A DNA stretch of 64,000 nucleotides from Pseudomonas sp. Irchel 3E13 (lineage in GTDB: Bacteria > Pseudomonadota > Gammaproteobacteria > Pseudomonadales > Pseudomonadaceae): contig NZ_FYDX01000001.1 in assembly GCF_900187455.1 (NCBI RefSeq), positions 186,001 through 250,000 on the forward strand. The letters are read 5' to 3'. Both the position numbers and the translations under genes were made by a program. This document shows positions 44,815-54,271 of the stretch, piece after piece (within the stretch, counting starts at the first letter, position 1; every line of letters starts with the position of its first letter). Under the pieces are notes generated by a model. It saw only the letters and a list, made by a program, of their open reading frames with translations. It searched no databases and was not told where the DNA came from.

Positions 44815-45756
44815 TCACTCCGACTTCTTTATCTCGATCCACGGCGCCACCGGGCTGAAGCGCGCTTCGATCCAGTGCTTGAACGCCAACACCGTGGCCG
44901 CAGGAAACCGCGCCGATGGCCGGACCAGAAACACCCCACCCGTGGGGTCCAACTGCCAGTCCGGCAACACCCGCACCAGGCGCCCGGCGGCGATATCGCG
45001 GCTCATCAGCCACTCCCCGGCGCCAAGAATGCCGGCATCATCACGCGCAGCGGCGAGCAGCGATTCACTGTCGTTGGCAGTCAGGCTGCCTTTGGGCGTC
45101 ACCGTGTGTTGCTGGTCCCCGGCATACAGCCGCCACTGCGGAAACGATGCCAGCCCGCTGAAACGCAGGCAATTGTGTTCGGCGAGTTGTTGTGGCGAAT
45201 GCGGTACGCCGTGGCGTTGCAGATAGCCCGGTGAAGCGCAGAGGATCCTTCGGTGATCGCAGAGCTTTTTCGCGATCAGGCGGTTGTCGTCCAGTTCGCC
45301 GATGCGGATGGCGATATCGAAGCCTTCCTCGATGATGTCCACCAACCGCTCGCTGTAGTCGGCGACGATCGACACCTGCGGGTACTCGCGCAGGAACGCC
45401 GGCAGCATGGGTCCGATACACAGCCGACCCATGGCCGCCGGCAACGCCAGGCGCAAGACGCCGCGCACTTCGCTCGCCCCGGAAATCGCCTGTTGCTCGG
45501 CCTCGGCGATCATGCCGAAGGCCGCGCGCAGGCGTTGTTCCAACTTCTCGCCGACAGGCGTGACGCGCACCTGCCGGGTCGAGCGCTCGATCAGGCGCAC
45601 ACCGAGACGCTTTTCCATCGCCGCCACGCGCTTGGACACCACCGTGGGATGGCGTTGCAGCAAGCGCCCGGCGGCGACGAACGAGCCCTGCCCGGCCACG
45701 GCAAGAAACGCCGCGATCTCGTCGCTGTGGGTGTTGTCCAATACATCGCTAGTCAT
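44815..45756 (-). CDS. LysR-family transcriptional regulator
   Basis: 313 residues. N-terminal winged HTH (AVAGQGSFVAAGRLLQRHPTVVSKRVAAMEKRLG, cited here by position 19-52) and a C-terminal effector domain. It resembles the group with RLIERSTRQVRVTPVGE. Its start overlaps the stop of the upstream quinone oxidoreductase gene (ATGA), so the two are co-transcribed and it may regulate that gene. Confidence 0.9.
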   Translation of the reverse strand: MTSDVLDNTHSDEIAAFLAVAGQGSFVAAGRLLQRHPTVVSKRVAAMEKRLGVRLIERSTRQVRVTPVGEKLEQRLRAAFGMIAEAEQQAISGASEVRGVLRLALPAAMGRLCIGPMLPAFLREYPQVSIVADYSERLVDIIEEGFDIAIRIGELDDNRLIAKKLCDHRRILCASPGYLQRHGVPHSPQQLAEHNCLRFSGLASFPQWRLYAGDQQHTVTPKGSLTANDSESLLAAARDDAGILGAGEWLMSRDIAAGRLVRVLPDWQLDPTGGVFLVRPSARFPAATVLAFKHWIEARFSPVAPWIEIKKSE

Positions 45757-46727
45757 GGTGTAAGAATGATCGCTCCGCTAGATCGCCCGTTTTCCAGATC
45801 GGCGTGGGCCCGCGCCGCATCGGCCAGGGCGTAGCGGCCCCAGATCCGCGGCGTGATGATACCGGCGCTGACCGCCGCCAGCACATCGGCGGCGCGTTCC
45901 TGGTATTCCGCGTGGGTGGCGGTGTGGGCGGCCAGCGATGGCCGGGTGATGAACAACGAGCCCTTGCTGTTCAGCGTGGCCATTTCCACCGGCGCCGGGG
46001 CGCCGCTGGAGGCGCCGAACGGCACCATCAGCCCGCGCGGGCGCAAGCTGTCCAGCGAGGCTTCGAAGGACACCCGGCCAATCGGGTCATACACCACATC
46101 CACCTTCTTGCCGTCGGTAATGCGGGCGACCTCGGCGGCCAGCGTGGCGGGGTCGAACACCAGCACTTCGTCACAGCCGAGCGTCCTGGCCTTGTCCACG
46201 CTGGACGGCCGCGAAACCACGCCGATAACGAACGCCCCCAGGTGCTTGGCCCACTGCGCCATGATAGAGCCCAACCCGCCCGCCACTCCGTAGAGCAGCA
46301 GCGTGGTGCCCGGACCTACCGGATACGTCGACTTGAGCAGGTACTGCGCGGTAATGCCCTTGAACAGCACCGCCGCGGCGTCCTCCGACGACAGCGAATC
46401 CGGCAACTTCACCAGCCGCTCGGCGGGAAACAGCCGGGCACTCGCGTAGGCCCCCAGCGGTCCGGTGGCGTAGGCAACGCGATCACCCTCGGCCACGTTG
46501 CTCACCCCTGCGCCGACCCGCACCACCCGGCCAGCGCCTTCCAGCCCAAGGCCTCCGGGCAGCGGCAGCGGTGCCGCGCCCTTGCGCTGGGTGACATCGA
46601 GGAAGTTGACGCCGATGGCGTCCTGCTCCAGCCAGACTTCGCCAGGACCAGGCGCGGCTCCGTCGACCGTGCGAAGCTCCAGCACCTCAGGGCCGCCAGT
46701 CTGGTTGATTCGAATTGCTGCCACCAT
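45753..46727 (-). CDS. NADPH:quinone oxidoreductase (zinc-independent MDR family)
   Basis: 324 residues from the ATG at 46727, which has AAGGAG at correct spacing; the ATG two codons upstream is too close. It is a medium-chain dehydrogenase of the quinone reductase type: N-terminal QTGGPEVLELRTVD, GLEGAGRVVRVGAGV, a Rossmann motif LLYGVAGGLGSIMAQWAK, and no zinc-binding cysteines. It reduces quinones with NADPH, usually as detoxification. The LysR gene is translationally coupled to it. Confidence 0.9.
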   Translation of the reverse strand: MVAAIRINQTGGPEVLELRTVDGAAPGPGEVWLEQDAIGVNFLDVTQRKGAAPLPLPGGLGLEGAGRVVRVGAGVSNVAEGDRVAYATGPLGAYASARLFPAERLVKLPDSLSSEDAAAVLFKGITAQYLLKSTYPVGPGTTLLLYGVAGGLGSIMAQWAKHLGAFVIGVVSRPSSVDKARTLGCDEVLVFDPATLAAEVARITDGKKVDVVYDPIGRVSFEASLDSLRPRGLMVPFGASSGAPAPVEMATLNSKGSLFITRPSLAAHTATHAEYQERAADVLAAVSAGIITPRIWGRYALADAARAHADLENGRSSGAIILTP

Positions 46728-46860
46728 TGCCATGCTCCTTCGCCCTAATGCGGGCCTGCGTTCACGATGGGGCGAAGTATGTGAACTGACGGAATAGGCA
46801 ACAAGATAGCCGGTTTGCAGTTCATTGCTGCACGGATTGCAGCAATGAACAGTTGAACCC

Positions 46861-48288
46861 TTACTGTTTGTCCTGGCCGGTGTAGGGAATGTCGCAACGC
46901 CCGCTGGAGAAGGCCTTGCAGATGTAGGAGCGACGCGGGGTGACCATGTTGTAGCGTTTGGCGACGTCATAGTCGCCCGGTCCTACACCGTGACCGCACT
47001 GGTAGGCCTGCCATTGCTGGCCTTTGATCACCGGGCCACCGACAGTCGGCGTGCCGCCCGAGCAACGCTGCCGCGCAAGGGCACTTTCCACGGTGGGCTC
47101 GTCGACCAGCGTCTGATTGTCCAGGGCGCCATTGCATTCCCACATTTTGCTTTTCTCGGATTGGCGGCAGATCGCCAGCGCCTCCTCTTGCACTGCGCCC
47201 CACTGGCTTTTCTGGCCGCCTGCGTCAGTAGATGAGGTGCCGCCTTTCTTGCCCGGCGCCGTGCTCGATCCGCCCGAGCTGGAACCCGCACCAGAATGTC
47301 CGGCACCGCCACTGCCCTGCTCGGTCGGCGCACTCGCGACCTGCTGGCCCGCGCCACTGGTGCCGTCCTTGAGGCAATACGCCGCGCCGGAACCGGCGGT
47401 GACCGTGGTGCCATTGGGATTGCGGGCAGGCGACGAACCGGCCGGGCATTCTTCGCGCCACGTCGGCAGCGTTACGTGCTGCGGCACGTACTGGACGATC
47501 TGCGGCTGCGGCCGGCTACTGGCGGAGTTGCTGGCAGCGGCCGCTGCCGTGGCTTGATCCTGCCGGGCCTGCTGGCGGGCTTCGGCCTGCAACCGCGACT
47601 GTTCCTGCGCATCGGCGCGGGCCTGCTGTTGCTGTTGTTGCTGGCGTTGTTGCAGCTCACGCTGCTGGGCGCGCAGGTTTTCCCGCTCCTGCGCCTGGCG
47701 GCTCTGGTCCTCGCGGATACCTTGCACAGCGGAGTTGAAGTTGCTTGCGTCGGAGCCCTGGGAATAGCTGTCGCGCTGGATTGCAGCCATCAACTGGGCC
47801 TGGCGCTCCGGCGACAACTGCCCGCCGCCGCCCAGCGCAAGCCCGGCGGCCATCGCCGCGTATTTGTTGCGCTGGTCCTGGGCTGCACGCTCCTCGGCCA
47901 GTTCCTGGGCGCGGACGGCCCGCTCCTCGGCAATCCGGTCGGCTTCTTCCGCTTCCTTCTGCTCGCGCCGCGAGCGCGCCTCGGAGGCGACCAGTTCCTG
48001 CTCCATCTGCAGGTTGTCGCGGGTCAGTTGCAGCGCGGCCTTGTCCTGGGCGTTCTTCGCCACGCGCTTGGCCTGGGCGATGTATTTCTCGGCGCAGTCG
48101 AAATTCTGTTGCTGGACGCAGGCGTTGGCCTTGGCGTTGCGTTCGAGGAAGTCCTGATGGTCCAGCTCATCGAGTTGCGCGAGCTGGTCGAGCATCTGCT
48201 GTTGCTCGGCGGTGGAAGCGGCCATCGCCGGCGCTGCCGCCGACAGGCAGAGCGCAAGAGCAAATCCGCGGGTTGTTCTTGTAAGCAT
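46861..48288 (-). CDS. Secreted Gln-rich coiled-coil protein of unknown function
   Basis: 475 residues, signal peptide ending at about residue 23 (APAMAAS). A long charged and Gln-rich alpha-helical region (about 30-255) follows, with a run of Q and EQEL/EERA heptads suited to a coiled coil. Then comes a flexible Gly/Ser-rich linker (about 310-360) and a Cys-rich C-terminal domain with at least six cysteines (ICRQSEKSKMWECNGAL, YICKAFSSGRCD). I do not recognise the family. It is the last gene of a three-gene operon of exported proteins, 15 bp after the DUF4105 gene. Confidence 0.82.
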   Translation of the reverse strand: MLTRTTRGFALALCLSAAAPAMAASTAEQQQMLDQLAQLDELDHQDFLERNAKANACVQQQNFDCAEKYIAQAKRVAKNAQDKAALQLTRDNLQMEQELVASEARSRREQKEAEEADRIAEERAVRAQELAEERAAQDQRNKYAAMAAGLALGGGGQLSPERQAQLMAAIQRDSYSQGSDASNFNSAVQGIREDQSRQAQERENLRAQQRELQQRQQQQQQQARADAQEQSRLQAEARQQARQDQATAAAAASNSASSRPQPQIVQYVPQHVTLPTWREECPAGSSPARNPNGTTVTAGSGAAYCLKDGTSGAGQQVASAPTEQGSGGAGHSGAGSSSGGSSTAPGKKGGTSSTDAGGQKSQWGAVQEEALAICRQSEKSKMWECNGALDNQTLVDEPTVESALARQRCSGGTPTVGGPVIKGQQWQAYQCGHGVGPGDYDVAKRYNMVTPRRSYICKAFSSGRCDIPYTGQDKQ

Positions 48289-48303
48289 GGGCTGTCCTTC
48301 CGG

Positions 48304-49764
48304 CTAGGGGCGAAGTTGTCGGAGAAATACGATGTTGTCGAGGGTGTCTGCCCGGTAACGGGTCAGGCGGTTCAATTGTTGCCACTGTTCGCTGCCGTCG
48401 TCCGCGACCGTCAACATGGCCTCGGTCAGCAGGCGGCGGGCCTGTTCTGAGCGGCACTGCGCGGCGAACGCGGGAAGATCACTGAAGCGGTCGGCACTGT
48501 CGGGAATACCCGAGGTGCGCCGTGGCGGGCCGATGCGTTGGCGCAACGGGCGCAGGAAACAGGCTTCGAAGATCTCACCATGGGCCGGGTCCAGCACCGT
48601 GGCCCTTGCCGAGAAATCCTGCCGACGCAGGTACTGCGCCGCCTGCCCAAGCAGCAGCCGCTGGCTGCTGAACAAGGCGTACTCCTCCAGCATCAACTGT
48701 GCGTCGAGGGTGCGCGATTCCGCCGTCAGGCGCTCGGCGTAGGCCGGGTCTTGCAGCGCAGTGCGGCGGATCTGTGGCGCAATCTCGATGTAGTCCCGCA
48801 GGCTGGAAAACCCCTCGCCGGGCATGTGCTGCCGAACGCGGGACAGCGCCTCGTCGTAGAACGGCCGGGTGCTGGAGAAGTAGAAACCGTCATGCTCCGC
48901 CTGCTCCAGCGAGGCCAGCGCGGCGCCTTCGGCCAACGGGCTGTCACGAAGTGCGGCGAACAGGGTGTCCGGGCGCAGGAAACGCTCGGCCATGTCTGGA
49001 TTCTCGGCGTACTCGCGCCAGGTCGCGCGCAGCGCTTGCTGCAGCAGGGTCGCGCAGTTGCGGGTGAAAAAGTCGTAGCTGCCGGAAAACTGCCAATGGA
49101 TCTGCGCCATGTCGCGCACCAGCGCCTGTCGCTGCCCGGCATCCAGGCGCAACGGCAGGGAGTACAGTTCGCGGAACTCACCGATGGCGTACTGCTCGTA
49201 GCTGTCCATGAAGCGGCTGGCGAACAGGCGCGCCTGGTATTCGCCGCCCAGCGCCTTGAGCACATCGAGGGTGAAGTCGTCGACATGGGCCTGGAAACTC
49301 AGGACCAGGTGCTCCGCAAGGTTGCTGTCGCAACTGGCCGGCGAGCTGTCCGCAGCGGGGCAAACCACCAGGCGCAGCGCCACATGGCCGAAGCGCGAGG
49401 CCGGGCTCGGGCTGTTGCCGGCAAACAGCAAGTGCACCGCGCTGACCCGCGCCGGATCGATCCAGACCACCCGCACGCCCTCATCCGGCGTCTGCACGGC
49501 AAACGGCACGCTCGCCGCGCACGGCACCGGCGCTGCCGCAGCAACGCCCTGGCGTAGAAACCACGCGGCGTAAAGCGGCTGGCGACAGGCATAGGCCGGA
49601 TCGTGTTGGTAGCTTTGCAACTGGTGTTGGTAGTCCGCAGACGAAGGCGCCGCTGCGCCGGTCGCCACGGCGGAAACCGCGGCGAAATCCGGGTCTACCG
49701 CCTGTGGCTTGAGCGCACAGCCCGACAGCGCGAGCACCGCGAGCAGGACAAGCAGCGGCCTCAT
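48304..49764 (-). CDS. DUF4105 lipoprotein
   Basis: 486 residues. Lipobox LSGC places acylated Cys16. DUF4105 features include a HxxLRL-type GHVALRLVV motif, the FSGSYDFFTRNCATLLQQAL segment, and a Cys/His pair reminiscent of papain-like amidases. The catalytic Cys and His candidates are C in NCATLL and H in FGHVAL. Function unknown, possibly an envelope hydrolase. Its start overlaps the stop of the SEL1-repeat gene (ATGA), and its stop lies 15 bp before the coiled-coil gene. Confidence 0.82.
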   Translation of the reverse strand: MRPLLVLLAVLALSGCALKPQAVDPDFAAVSAVATGAAAPSSADYQHQLQSYQHDPAYACRQPLYAAWFLRQGVAAAAPVPCAASVPFAVQTPDEGVRVVWIDPARVSAVHLLFAGNSPSPASRFGHVALRLVVCPAADSSPASCDSNLAEHLVLSFQAHVDDFTLDVLKALGGEYQARLFASRFMDSYEQYAIGEFRELYSLPLRLDAGQRQALVRDMAQIHWQFSGSYDFFTRNCATLLQQALRATWREYAENPDMAERFLRPDTLFAALRDSPLAEGAALASLEQAEHDGFYFSSTRPFYDEALSRVRQHMPGEGFSSLRDYIEIAPQIRRTALQDPAYAERLTAESRTLDAQLMLEEYALFSSQRLLLGQAAQYLRRQDFSARATVLDPAHGEIFEACFLRPLRQRIGPPRRTSGIPDSADRFSDLPAFAAQCRSEQARRLLTEAMLTVADDGSEQWQQLNRLTRYRADTLDNIVFLRQLRP

Positions 49765-50651
49765 TGGCTGGCGAGGACCGCTTCCTGGCGTTGCGCCGCG
49801 CGGGCGATCATCGAGTCCGGGTTGCCGAAGGTCGCGGGGCGCATGACCGCTTCGCTGCGGATGCGCATTTGCCGGCTGGTGACGCTGGGGCTTTCGATGA
49901 CGCCGATAAACAGCGAGGTGGGCACCAGGGTGGTACTGGAGGTGAACATGCCCGGGTCGTTGAAGTTGTAGTGCTTCACGTCATTGAAGAAGCCGTTGGC
50001 CTGCAATTGCTGGTTCAGCGAGGTGTCCTTGGCCCGCTGGCGCCAGGCGGCGGCCTTGACCGGGTCCTGAGGGACACCATTGCCGGACTGGTAGGCATTG
50101 GCGACAGCGTACATGGCAGCCACATCACCACCGCTGGCGCGTTGCACGGTGGCGAGGAATTCGTCCTGGGCGACCTTGAGTTTTGCCTGGGTCGCCATGG
50201 TTCGCCAGTGCTCGGCCTTGGTCGGGCTCTTGTCCACGCCCTGCCCCGCGTCATACAGCGCGGCCATGGCGTTCATCGCATCGACGTCGCCGTTCTGCGC
50301 CGACTCCAGCACTTGCGCGGCGTTCGCCTGGGCCTTGGCCTTCACCGCGCTGGCGGTGAGTTTCGGCGCCGACAGTTCGGCGTCCACCGATTGCGGGCGA
50401 CCGTCCACCAGGGTGACTTGTTTCTCGAAAACCTGTTCCTTGTCGCTGCCTACCGTCTTGACCACGCGCACTTGGTAAGTACCCGCCGGCATCGCGGTAA
50501 TGACCGGGCAATTGCCCACCGCGTTGTTATCAATCGATACGACCGCATCGCTATCTTCATCAGCGCACGTCACGCGCAGCAGGCTGTCCGCGTGGGCGAA
50601 CGAACTTGCCAGCATTGCCACACAGGCAAACTGTTTGATTGCGAACTTCAT
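49761..50651 (-). CDS. Periplasmic SEL1-repeat protein
   Basis: 296 residues with a signal peptide (ACVAMLASSFAHA). A short N-terminal beta domain with CADEDSDAVVSIDN and a Cys pair is followed by two SEL1-like helical repeats at about 112-150 and 160-200 (NGDVDAMNAMAALYDAGQGV and GGDVAAMYAVANAYQSGNGV). It is the first gene of the operon with DUF4105 and coiled-coil genes; SEL1 proteins often act as scaffolds. A complex of the three is a reasonable inference. Confidence 0.84.
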   Translation of the reverse strand: MKFAIKQFACVAMLASSFAHADSLLRVTCADEDSDAVVSIDNNAVGNCPVITAMPAGTYQVRVVKTVGSDKEQVFEKQVTLVDGRPQSVDAELSAPKLTASAVKAKAQANAAQVLESAQNGDVDAMNAMAALYDAGQGVDKSPTKAEHWRTMATQAKLKVAQDEFLATVQRASGGDVAAMYAVANAYQSGNGVPQDPVKAAAWRQRAKDTSLNQQLQANGFFNDVKHYNFNDPGMFTSSTTLVPTSLFIGVIESPSVTSRQMRIRSEAVMRPATFGNPDSMIARAAQRQEAVLASQ

Positions 50652-50948
50652 GCTGCTCCCCGAAATGAAAAAGACCCTGACGGCCCCGGTTTTATTGGAT
50701 TTTGGCGGAGCATCGCACTGGCTAATAGCCCTTGGCTACCTATTTCGTAACAACGCTGAAAAAGCCATCAAACCTATTGAAAACACAGAATTACTGGCGG
50801 CGGCAATTTGGCGAAAAAGTTGTTGGAACAGTCAAACTTTTCGGGTTTGATTTATTCGTTGCGGGTGGCACTTGCGTACAAAATCCGTTTGCGAGCGCGG
50901 TCAGGTTTTGTTACTTGTCTGGAACAAGAACCTGAATCGGAACGCCCT
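50652..50948. promoter_or_regulatory. AT-rich divergent intergenic region
   Basis: 297 bp between the divergent SEL1 and alpha/beta hydrolase genes, clearly poorer in G+C than the flanking genes. Probable promoters for both directions lie here. I found no convincing small gene, terminator or repeat; the open frames that cross it carry no ribosome sites. Confidence 0.4.
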
Positions 50949-51743
50949 ATGTCGCCTGTTACAACGGAAGTCTTCTGGATCGAAACCCCGCAGGGTCGCC
51001 TGTTCGCCCGGCGCTGGTTCGCCACTCCCAACGTCTCGGACAAACCGGTCATCGTGCTGTTTCATGACTCGCTGGGCTCGGTCGAACTGTGGCGCGACTT
51101 CCCGCAGCAACTGTGCGAAGCCACCGGGCTGGACGTTGTGGCTTATGACCGGCTCGGCTTCGGCCAGTCGGCGCCTTATCCGGGCCACCTGCCGCTGACC
51201 TTCATCCAGGACGAAGCCGAGCGCTTCTTCCCGCAACTGCGTGAAGCGCTGGGCATTGAGCGCTTCATTGCCTTCGGTCACAGCGTCGGCGGGGCCATGG
51301 CCAGCCACTGCGCCGCAAACAACCCACGCGATTGCCTGGCGCTGATCACCGAATCGGCCCAGGCCTTCGTCGAGGACCGTACGTTGCAAGGCATCCGCAC
51401 CGCCAAGCAACAGTTCCAGGCGCCCGGCCAACTGGAGCGACTGGGCAAATACCACGGCGACAAGGCGCAGTGGGTGCTGGATGCCTGGACCGAAACCTGG
51501 CTGTCGGCGGCTTTCAGCAACTGGACCCTGAAACACAGCGTGGGCTCCGTGCACTGTCCGCTGCTGGCACTGCACGGCGATCTGGACGAATACGGCTCGG
51601 TGCTGCACCCGCAACGTATCGCCGCGCTGGCCGGAGACCGCGGCGAAGCGGTGATTCTCGAAGGCTGCCACCACGTGCCGCACCGCGAGGACTCGGCGCG
51701 GGTTCTTGCCAAGGTCATCGACTATCTGGGGCGGATCGGCTGA
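50949..51743 (+). CDS. Alpha/beta hydrolase
   Basis: 264 residues from the ATG at 50949, without signal peptide. The fold motifs are LFHDSLGSVELW (oxyanion), nucleophile elbow GHSVGG, acid in HGDLDEYG and His in EGCHHVPHRED. A longer in-frame start at 50808 is not supported. The last 22 bp overlap the convergent phosphatase gene. Substrate unknown. Confidence 0.88.
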   Translation: MSPVTTEVFWIETPQGRLFARRWFATPNVSDKPVIVLFHDSLGSVELWRDFPQQLCEATGLDVVAYDRLGFGQSAPYPGHLPLTFIQDEAERFFPQLREALGIERFIAFGHSVGGAMASHCAANNPRDCLALITESAQAFVEDRTLQGIRTAKQQFQAPGQLERLGKYHGDKAQWVLDAWTETWLSAAFSNWTLKHSVGSVHCPLLALHGDLDEYGSVLHPQRIAALAGDRGEAVILEGCHHVPHREDSARVLAKVIDYLGRIG

Positions 51744-52420
51744 GCGATTTCCAGTGTGGCCAGGTCCAGCAGGGTGAAATGGCCCTTGGACCAACCGCCC
51801 GTGTCGATATGCCAGACATTGCCCAGCACCCGCACCGCCTGCAGCGGCGTGTGCCCCACCAGCAAGGCGCGCAGGCCCTCGACACCGCGCGCGTCTTCAT
51901 CGCGCAAGCGCTGCCGCGACCATTGGCAGACCTCCTGCACCTTGGGCGGCACAGGCGTCTGCTCCAGCAGTGGCAACAGGTCGCTCCAGCGCAGGCACGG
52001 ACAATCGGCGTGGAGGATGCCGATCGGGCCTTGCGCGGTGTCGACTTCCAGCGCCAGCGGCATCAACGCGAAGCGCTCGGCGAAATGCGCTTGCCGCGCC
52101 GGGGCCAGATCGAGAAACCAGGCACCGCCGGCAGCCCGGTACATCGCGTAATCCAGCCACTCGCCACGCACATGCGATACCGCCAGGGCTTCGTGATTAC
52201 CTTGCACGGCGTGAAACCAAGGCTGCGCCAGCCACTCCAAGACCTCTTCGCACTCAGGCCCGCGATCGACGAGATCACCGACGCTGAACAGCCGGTCCCG
52301 CGCCGGGTCGAAATCCACCGCCTCCAGCGCCTCGCGCAGGCGGGAAAAATGCCCATGCACATCACCGACGGCCAAGTCCCGCCCAAGTGGATTGCGCGCT
52401 ACACGAACAACAGTGTTCAT
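51722..52420 (-). CDS. PPP-family metallophosphatase (serine/threonine or diadenosine type)
   Basis: 232 residues from the ATG at 52420 with GAGAGG upstream. The three metal-binding motifs of the PPP superfamily are present: GDVHGH, GDLVDRGP and GNHE, with downstream HAD and VGHTPL. Similar to PrpA/PrpB-type bacterial phosphatases. It could act on phosphoproteins or dinucleoside polyphosphates. Convergent with and overlapping the hydrolase gene. Confidence 0.88.
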   Translation of the reverse strand: MNTVVRVARNPLGRDLAVGDVHGHFSRLREALEAVDFDPARDRLFSVGDLVDRGPECEEVLEWLAQPWFHAVQGNHEALAVSHVRGEWLDYAMYRAAGGAWFLDLAPARQAHFAERFALMPLALEVDTAQGPIGILHADCPCLRWSDLLPLLEQTPVPPKVQEVCQWSRQRLRDEDARGVEGLRALLVGHTPLQAVRVLGNVWHIDTGGWSKGHFTLLDLATLEIAQPIRPR

Positions 52421-52506
52421 CGCCTCTCTCCTGCTCCATCCGAGGATCACGGGCGTACAATAAACGCGGCTGCGCTTCGCAGTCCTGCGCTCCCGGAGGT
52501 GTCATC

Positions 52507-53004
52507 ATGCGCCTGGCCCTGACTTTCGCCACCCTCGTCATGCTGGCTTTAAACAGCATGGCCTACGCGGCCTCGCCGAGTGTCGAGGTCAACTTCATCC
52601 AGCCGGAGAAATTCCGCGACGCCAGCCTCAGAAGCAACGGCTACGAGCGCGGCGCCGACGAACAGGTCATGAAAGCACTGCGCAGTTATCTGGAATCCCT
52701 TGGCACGCGCTATCTGACTGCCGGACAGACCTTGCGCATCGATATCCGCGATATCGACCTGGCCGGACGCTACGAACCCTGGCAAACCAACGCCAACTCG
52801 GTGCGCTTCATGCGCGACATCACCTGGCCAAGCATCGACCTTCACTACACCCTGCAACAACAGGGGCAGATAGTGAAGCAGGCCGACGTGCGAGTGGACG
52901 ACAAGTTCTACCTGCAACGCCCCGGGCGGGTAGGCACAAGTGATCAGTTGTATTCGGAAAAGGCGATGCTCAACGATTGGTTCCGTAACCTGGTCAAGCC
53001 CTGA
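52507..53004 (+). CDS. DUF3016 family exported protein
   Basis: 165 residues, ATG at 52507 after CGGAGG. Signal peptide ends AYAAS (about residue 22). The motif VEVNFIQPEKFRDA near the mature N-terminus and a conserved DIDLAGRYEP are DUF3016 features. Small periplasmic protein of unknown function. Confidence 0.8.
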   Translation: MRLALTFATLVMLALNSMAYAASPSVEVNFIQPEKFRDASLRSNGYERGADEQVMKALRSYLESLGTRYLTAGQTLRIDIRDIDLAGRYEPWQTNANSVRFMRDITWPSIDLHYTLQQQGQIVKQADVRVDDKFYLQRPGRVGTSDQLYSEKAMLNDWFRNLVKP

Positions 53005-53091
53005 CGCAGCGCGGTTGCGTGCCGACGGCTGGCACCCGGCCAGTTCACCAGGGTGCTGCTACACTGAATTCGCTTACAGGAGGAATGAGTC

Positions 53092-53319
53092 ATGTCCGAC
53101 AAAGACATCAAAACCCTGCTGACCGTCATCAACCATCGGCAAGACAAGCTGGCCAGTGCCTGCAAGGACATTGCCGACTGGATCGACCGTCAAGGCGATG
53201 ACCCGGTAGCCGGCAAGATCCGCGAAAGCCTGCGGGCTGTCGAGGCTGACGAAGTGCTGGTCAAACGCACCCTGACGAGCCTGCAACTGGAGCGACCGCT
53301 ACCGCGCTTCCGCCCCTAG
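53092..53319 (+). CDS. Small hypothetical protein
   Basis: 75 residues with CAGGAGG 7 bases before the ATG. Predicted wholly alpha-helical (KTLLTVINHRQDKLASACKD, IRESLRAVEADEVLVKRTL), no signal peptide or membrane segment. Unrecognised; possibly a small regulatory or adaptor protein. Confidence 0.7.
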   Translation: MSDKDIKTLLTVINHRQDKLASACKDIADWIDRQGDDPVAGKIRESLRAVEADEVLVKRTLTSLQLERPLPRFRP

Positions 53320-53331
53320 ACTGAGGGTTGC

Positions 53332-53505
53332 TCACCAGTCCTCGTGATCCTCGTCGTCCAGCACATCGAGGCCGTATTCCTCGTCTTCGTCCTCGACGTC
53401 GTCGAACATCGGGTCGGCCTGGGTTTCGCGTTCGTCATCGTCATGAAATTCATGGTCGAGCAGGTGGTCATGCTCGGGTTCGTGAATATCGTCTTCATCA
53501 TGCAT
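53332..53505 (-). CDS. Small highly acidic protein
   Basis: 57 residues from the ATG at 53505 with AGGAAA 7 bases upstream. About half the residues are Asp or Glu (MHDEDDIHEPEHDH, FDDVEDEDEEYGLDVL), with several His and an aromatic end (EDW). It lies tail to tail with the 75-residue gene, stops 12 bp apart. Such acidic micro-proteins can mimic nucleic acid or bind metal; function unknown. A longer antisense-frame ORF over the same bases is a shadow. Confidence 0.65.
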   Translation of the reverse strand: MHDEDDIHEPEHDHLLDHEFHDDDERETQADPMFDDVEDEDEEYGLDVLDDEDHEDW

Positions 53506-53559
53506 GGGAAGTTTCCTGCTGCGGGTACAGATTGACCGCGCCTGTATAGGCCGTCGCTG

Positions 53560-54081
53560 TCATGCCGTCAACGGCGTGAGGTCTGCCGGCAACAACGATT
53601 GCTTCATCTGCACCAGCGCCACGCGATGGCCGGCCGGGTCCTGACGCTCCTCGATGCCGAACGGCACGAAGCCCAGTGCCGGGTAGAGCAACAAGCCGGC
53701 GGTGTTGTGATTGAAGCAGGACACTTTCATTTCCCGCGCCTGATGCCGACTGCGCGCCACCTCGATCATCTGCTGAACCAGGTAACGTGCCACGCCCCGT
53801 CCACGCGCGGCGGGCGAGACCAGCACATTACCCAGCGAGCAGGTGCCGCCCTGCTCCCACTGGTAGAAGTTGGCGAACGCCAGCACCTCGTCGCCCTCGA
53901 CCACCACCGATGAGTCGCTGCGCTGCGCGATGGCCGCGGTCATTTGCTCGGGCGTCACCGGAAACGTGCACTTGGGAAAGAAGAAAAACGCCTCGTCGGC
54001 GGTCTGGGCGAAGCTGCACACGGTTGGGATATCGCTGGCCTGCACGGGGCGGAAACTCAAGGTCACAGCTAGTTGCCTCAA
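53560..54081 (-). CDS. GNAT-family N-acetyltransferase
   Basis: 173 residues. The GNAT acetyl-CoA site is clear in LGNVLVSPAARGRGVARYLVQQ, followed by KVSCFNHNTAGLLLYPALGF. No partner genes; substrate unknown. Confidence 0.88.
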   Translation of the reverse strand: MRQLAVTLSFRPVQASDIPTVCSFAQTADEAFFFFPKCTFPVTPEQMTAAIAQRSDSSVVVEGDEVLAFANFYQWEQGGTCSLGNVLVSPAARGRGVARYLVQQMIEVARSRHQAREMKVSCFNHNTAGLLLYPALGFVPFGIEERQDPAGHRVALVQMKQSLLPADLTPLTA

Positions 54082-54271
54082 GACGGATGGCTAGGTGCCA
54101 CGGCAAGTCAGTTAACTACAGCGGCGAAGCCCTGTAAACGCTGGGCAATTGATCTGCGCCGCTCTATCACAGGCAATTCGCGACTAGTGTAAGACCATGC
54201 GCCAATGTCATTACGTCAGCGCTAATGATAATATTTCGCAATTCAAGGACGTTCAGCCTACAGGCAGGGAC

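Noticed and set aside
50808..50948. Extended start of the alpha/beta hydrolase
   Set aside because: The added residues are encoded by AT-rich intergenic sequence with no fold relation and no ribosome site.
53316..53501. A 61-codon Met/Thr-rich frame at the acidic protein locus
   Set aside because: It is the shifted frame of the 57-residue acidic protein, whose start has the better ribosome site.
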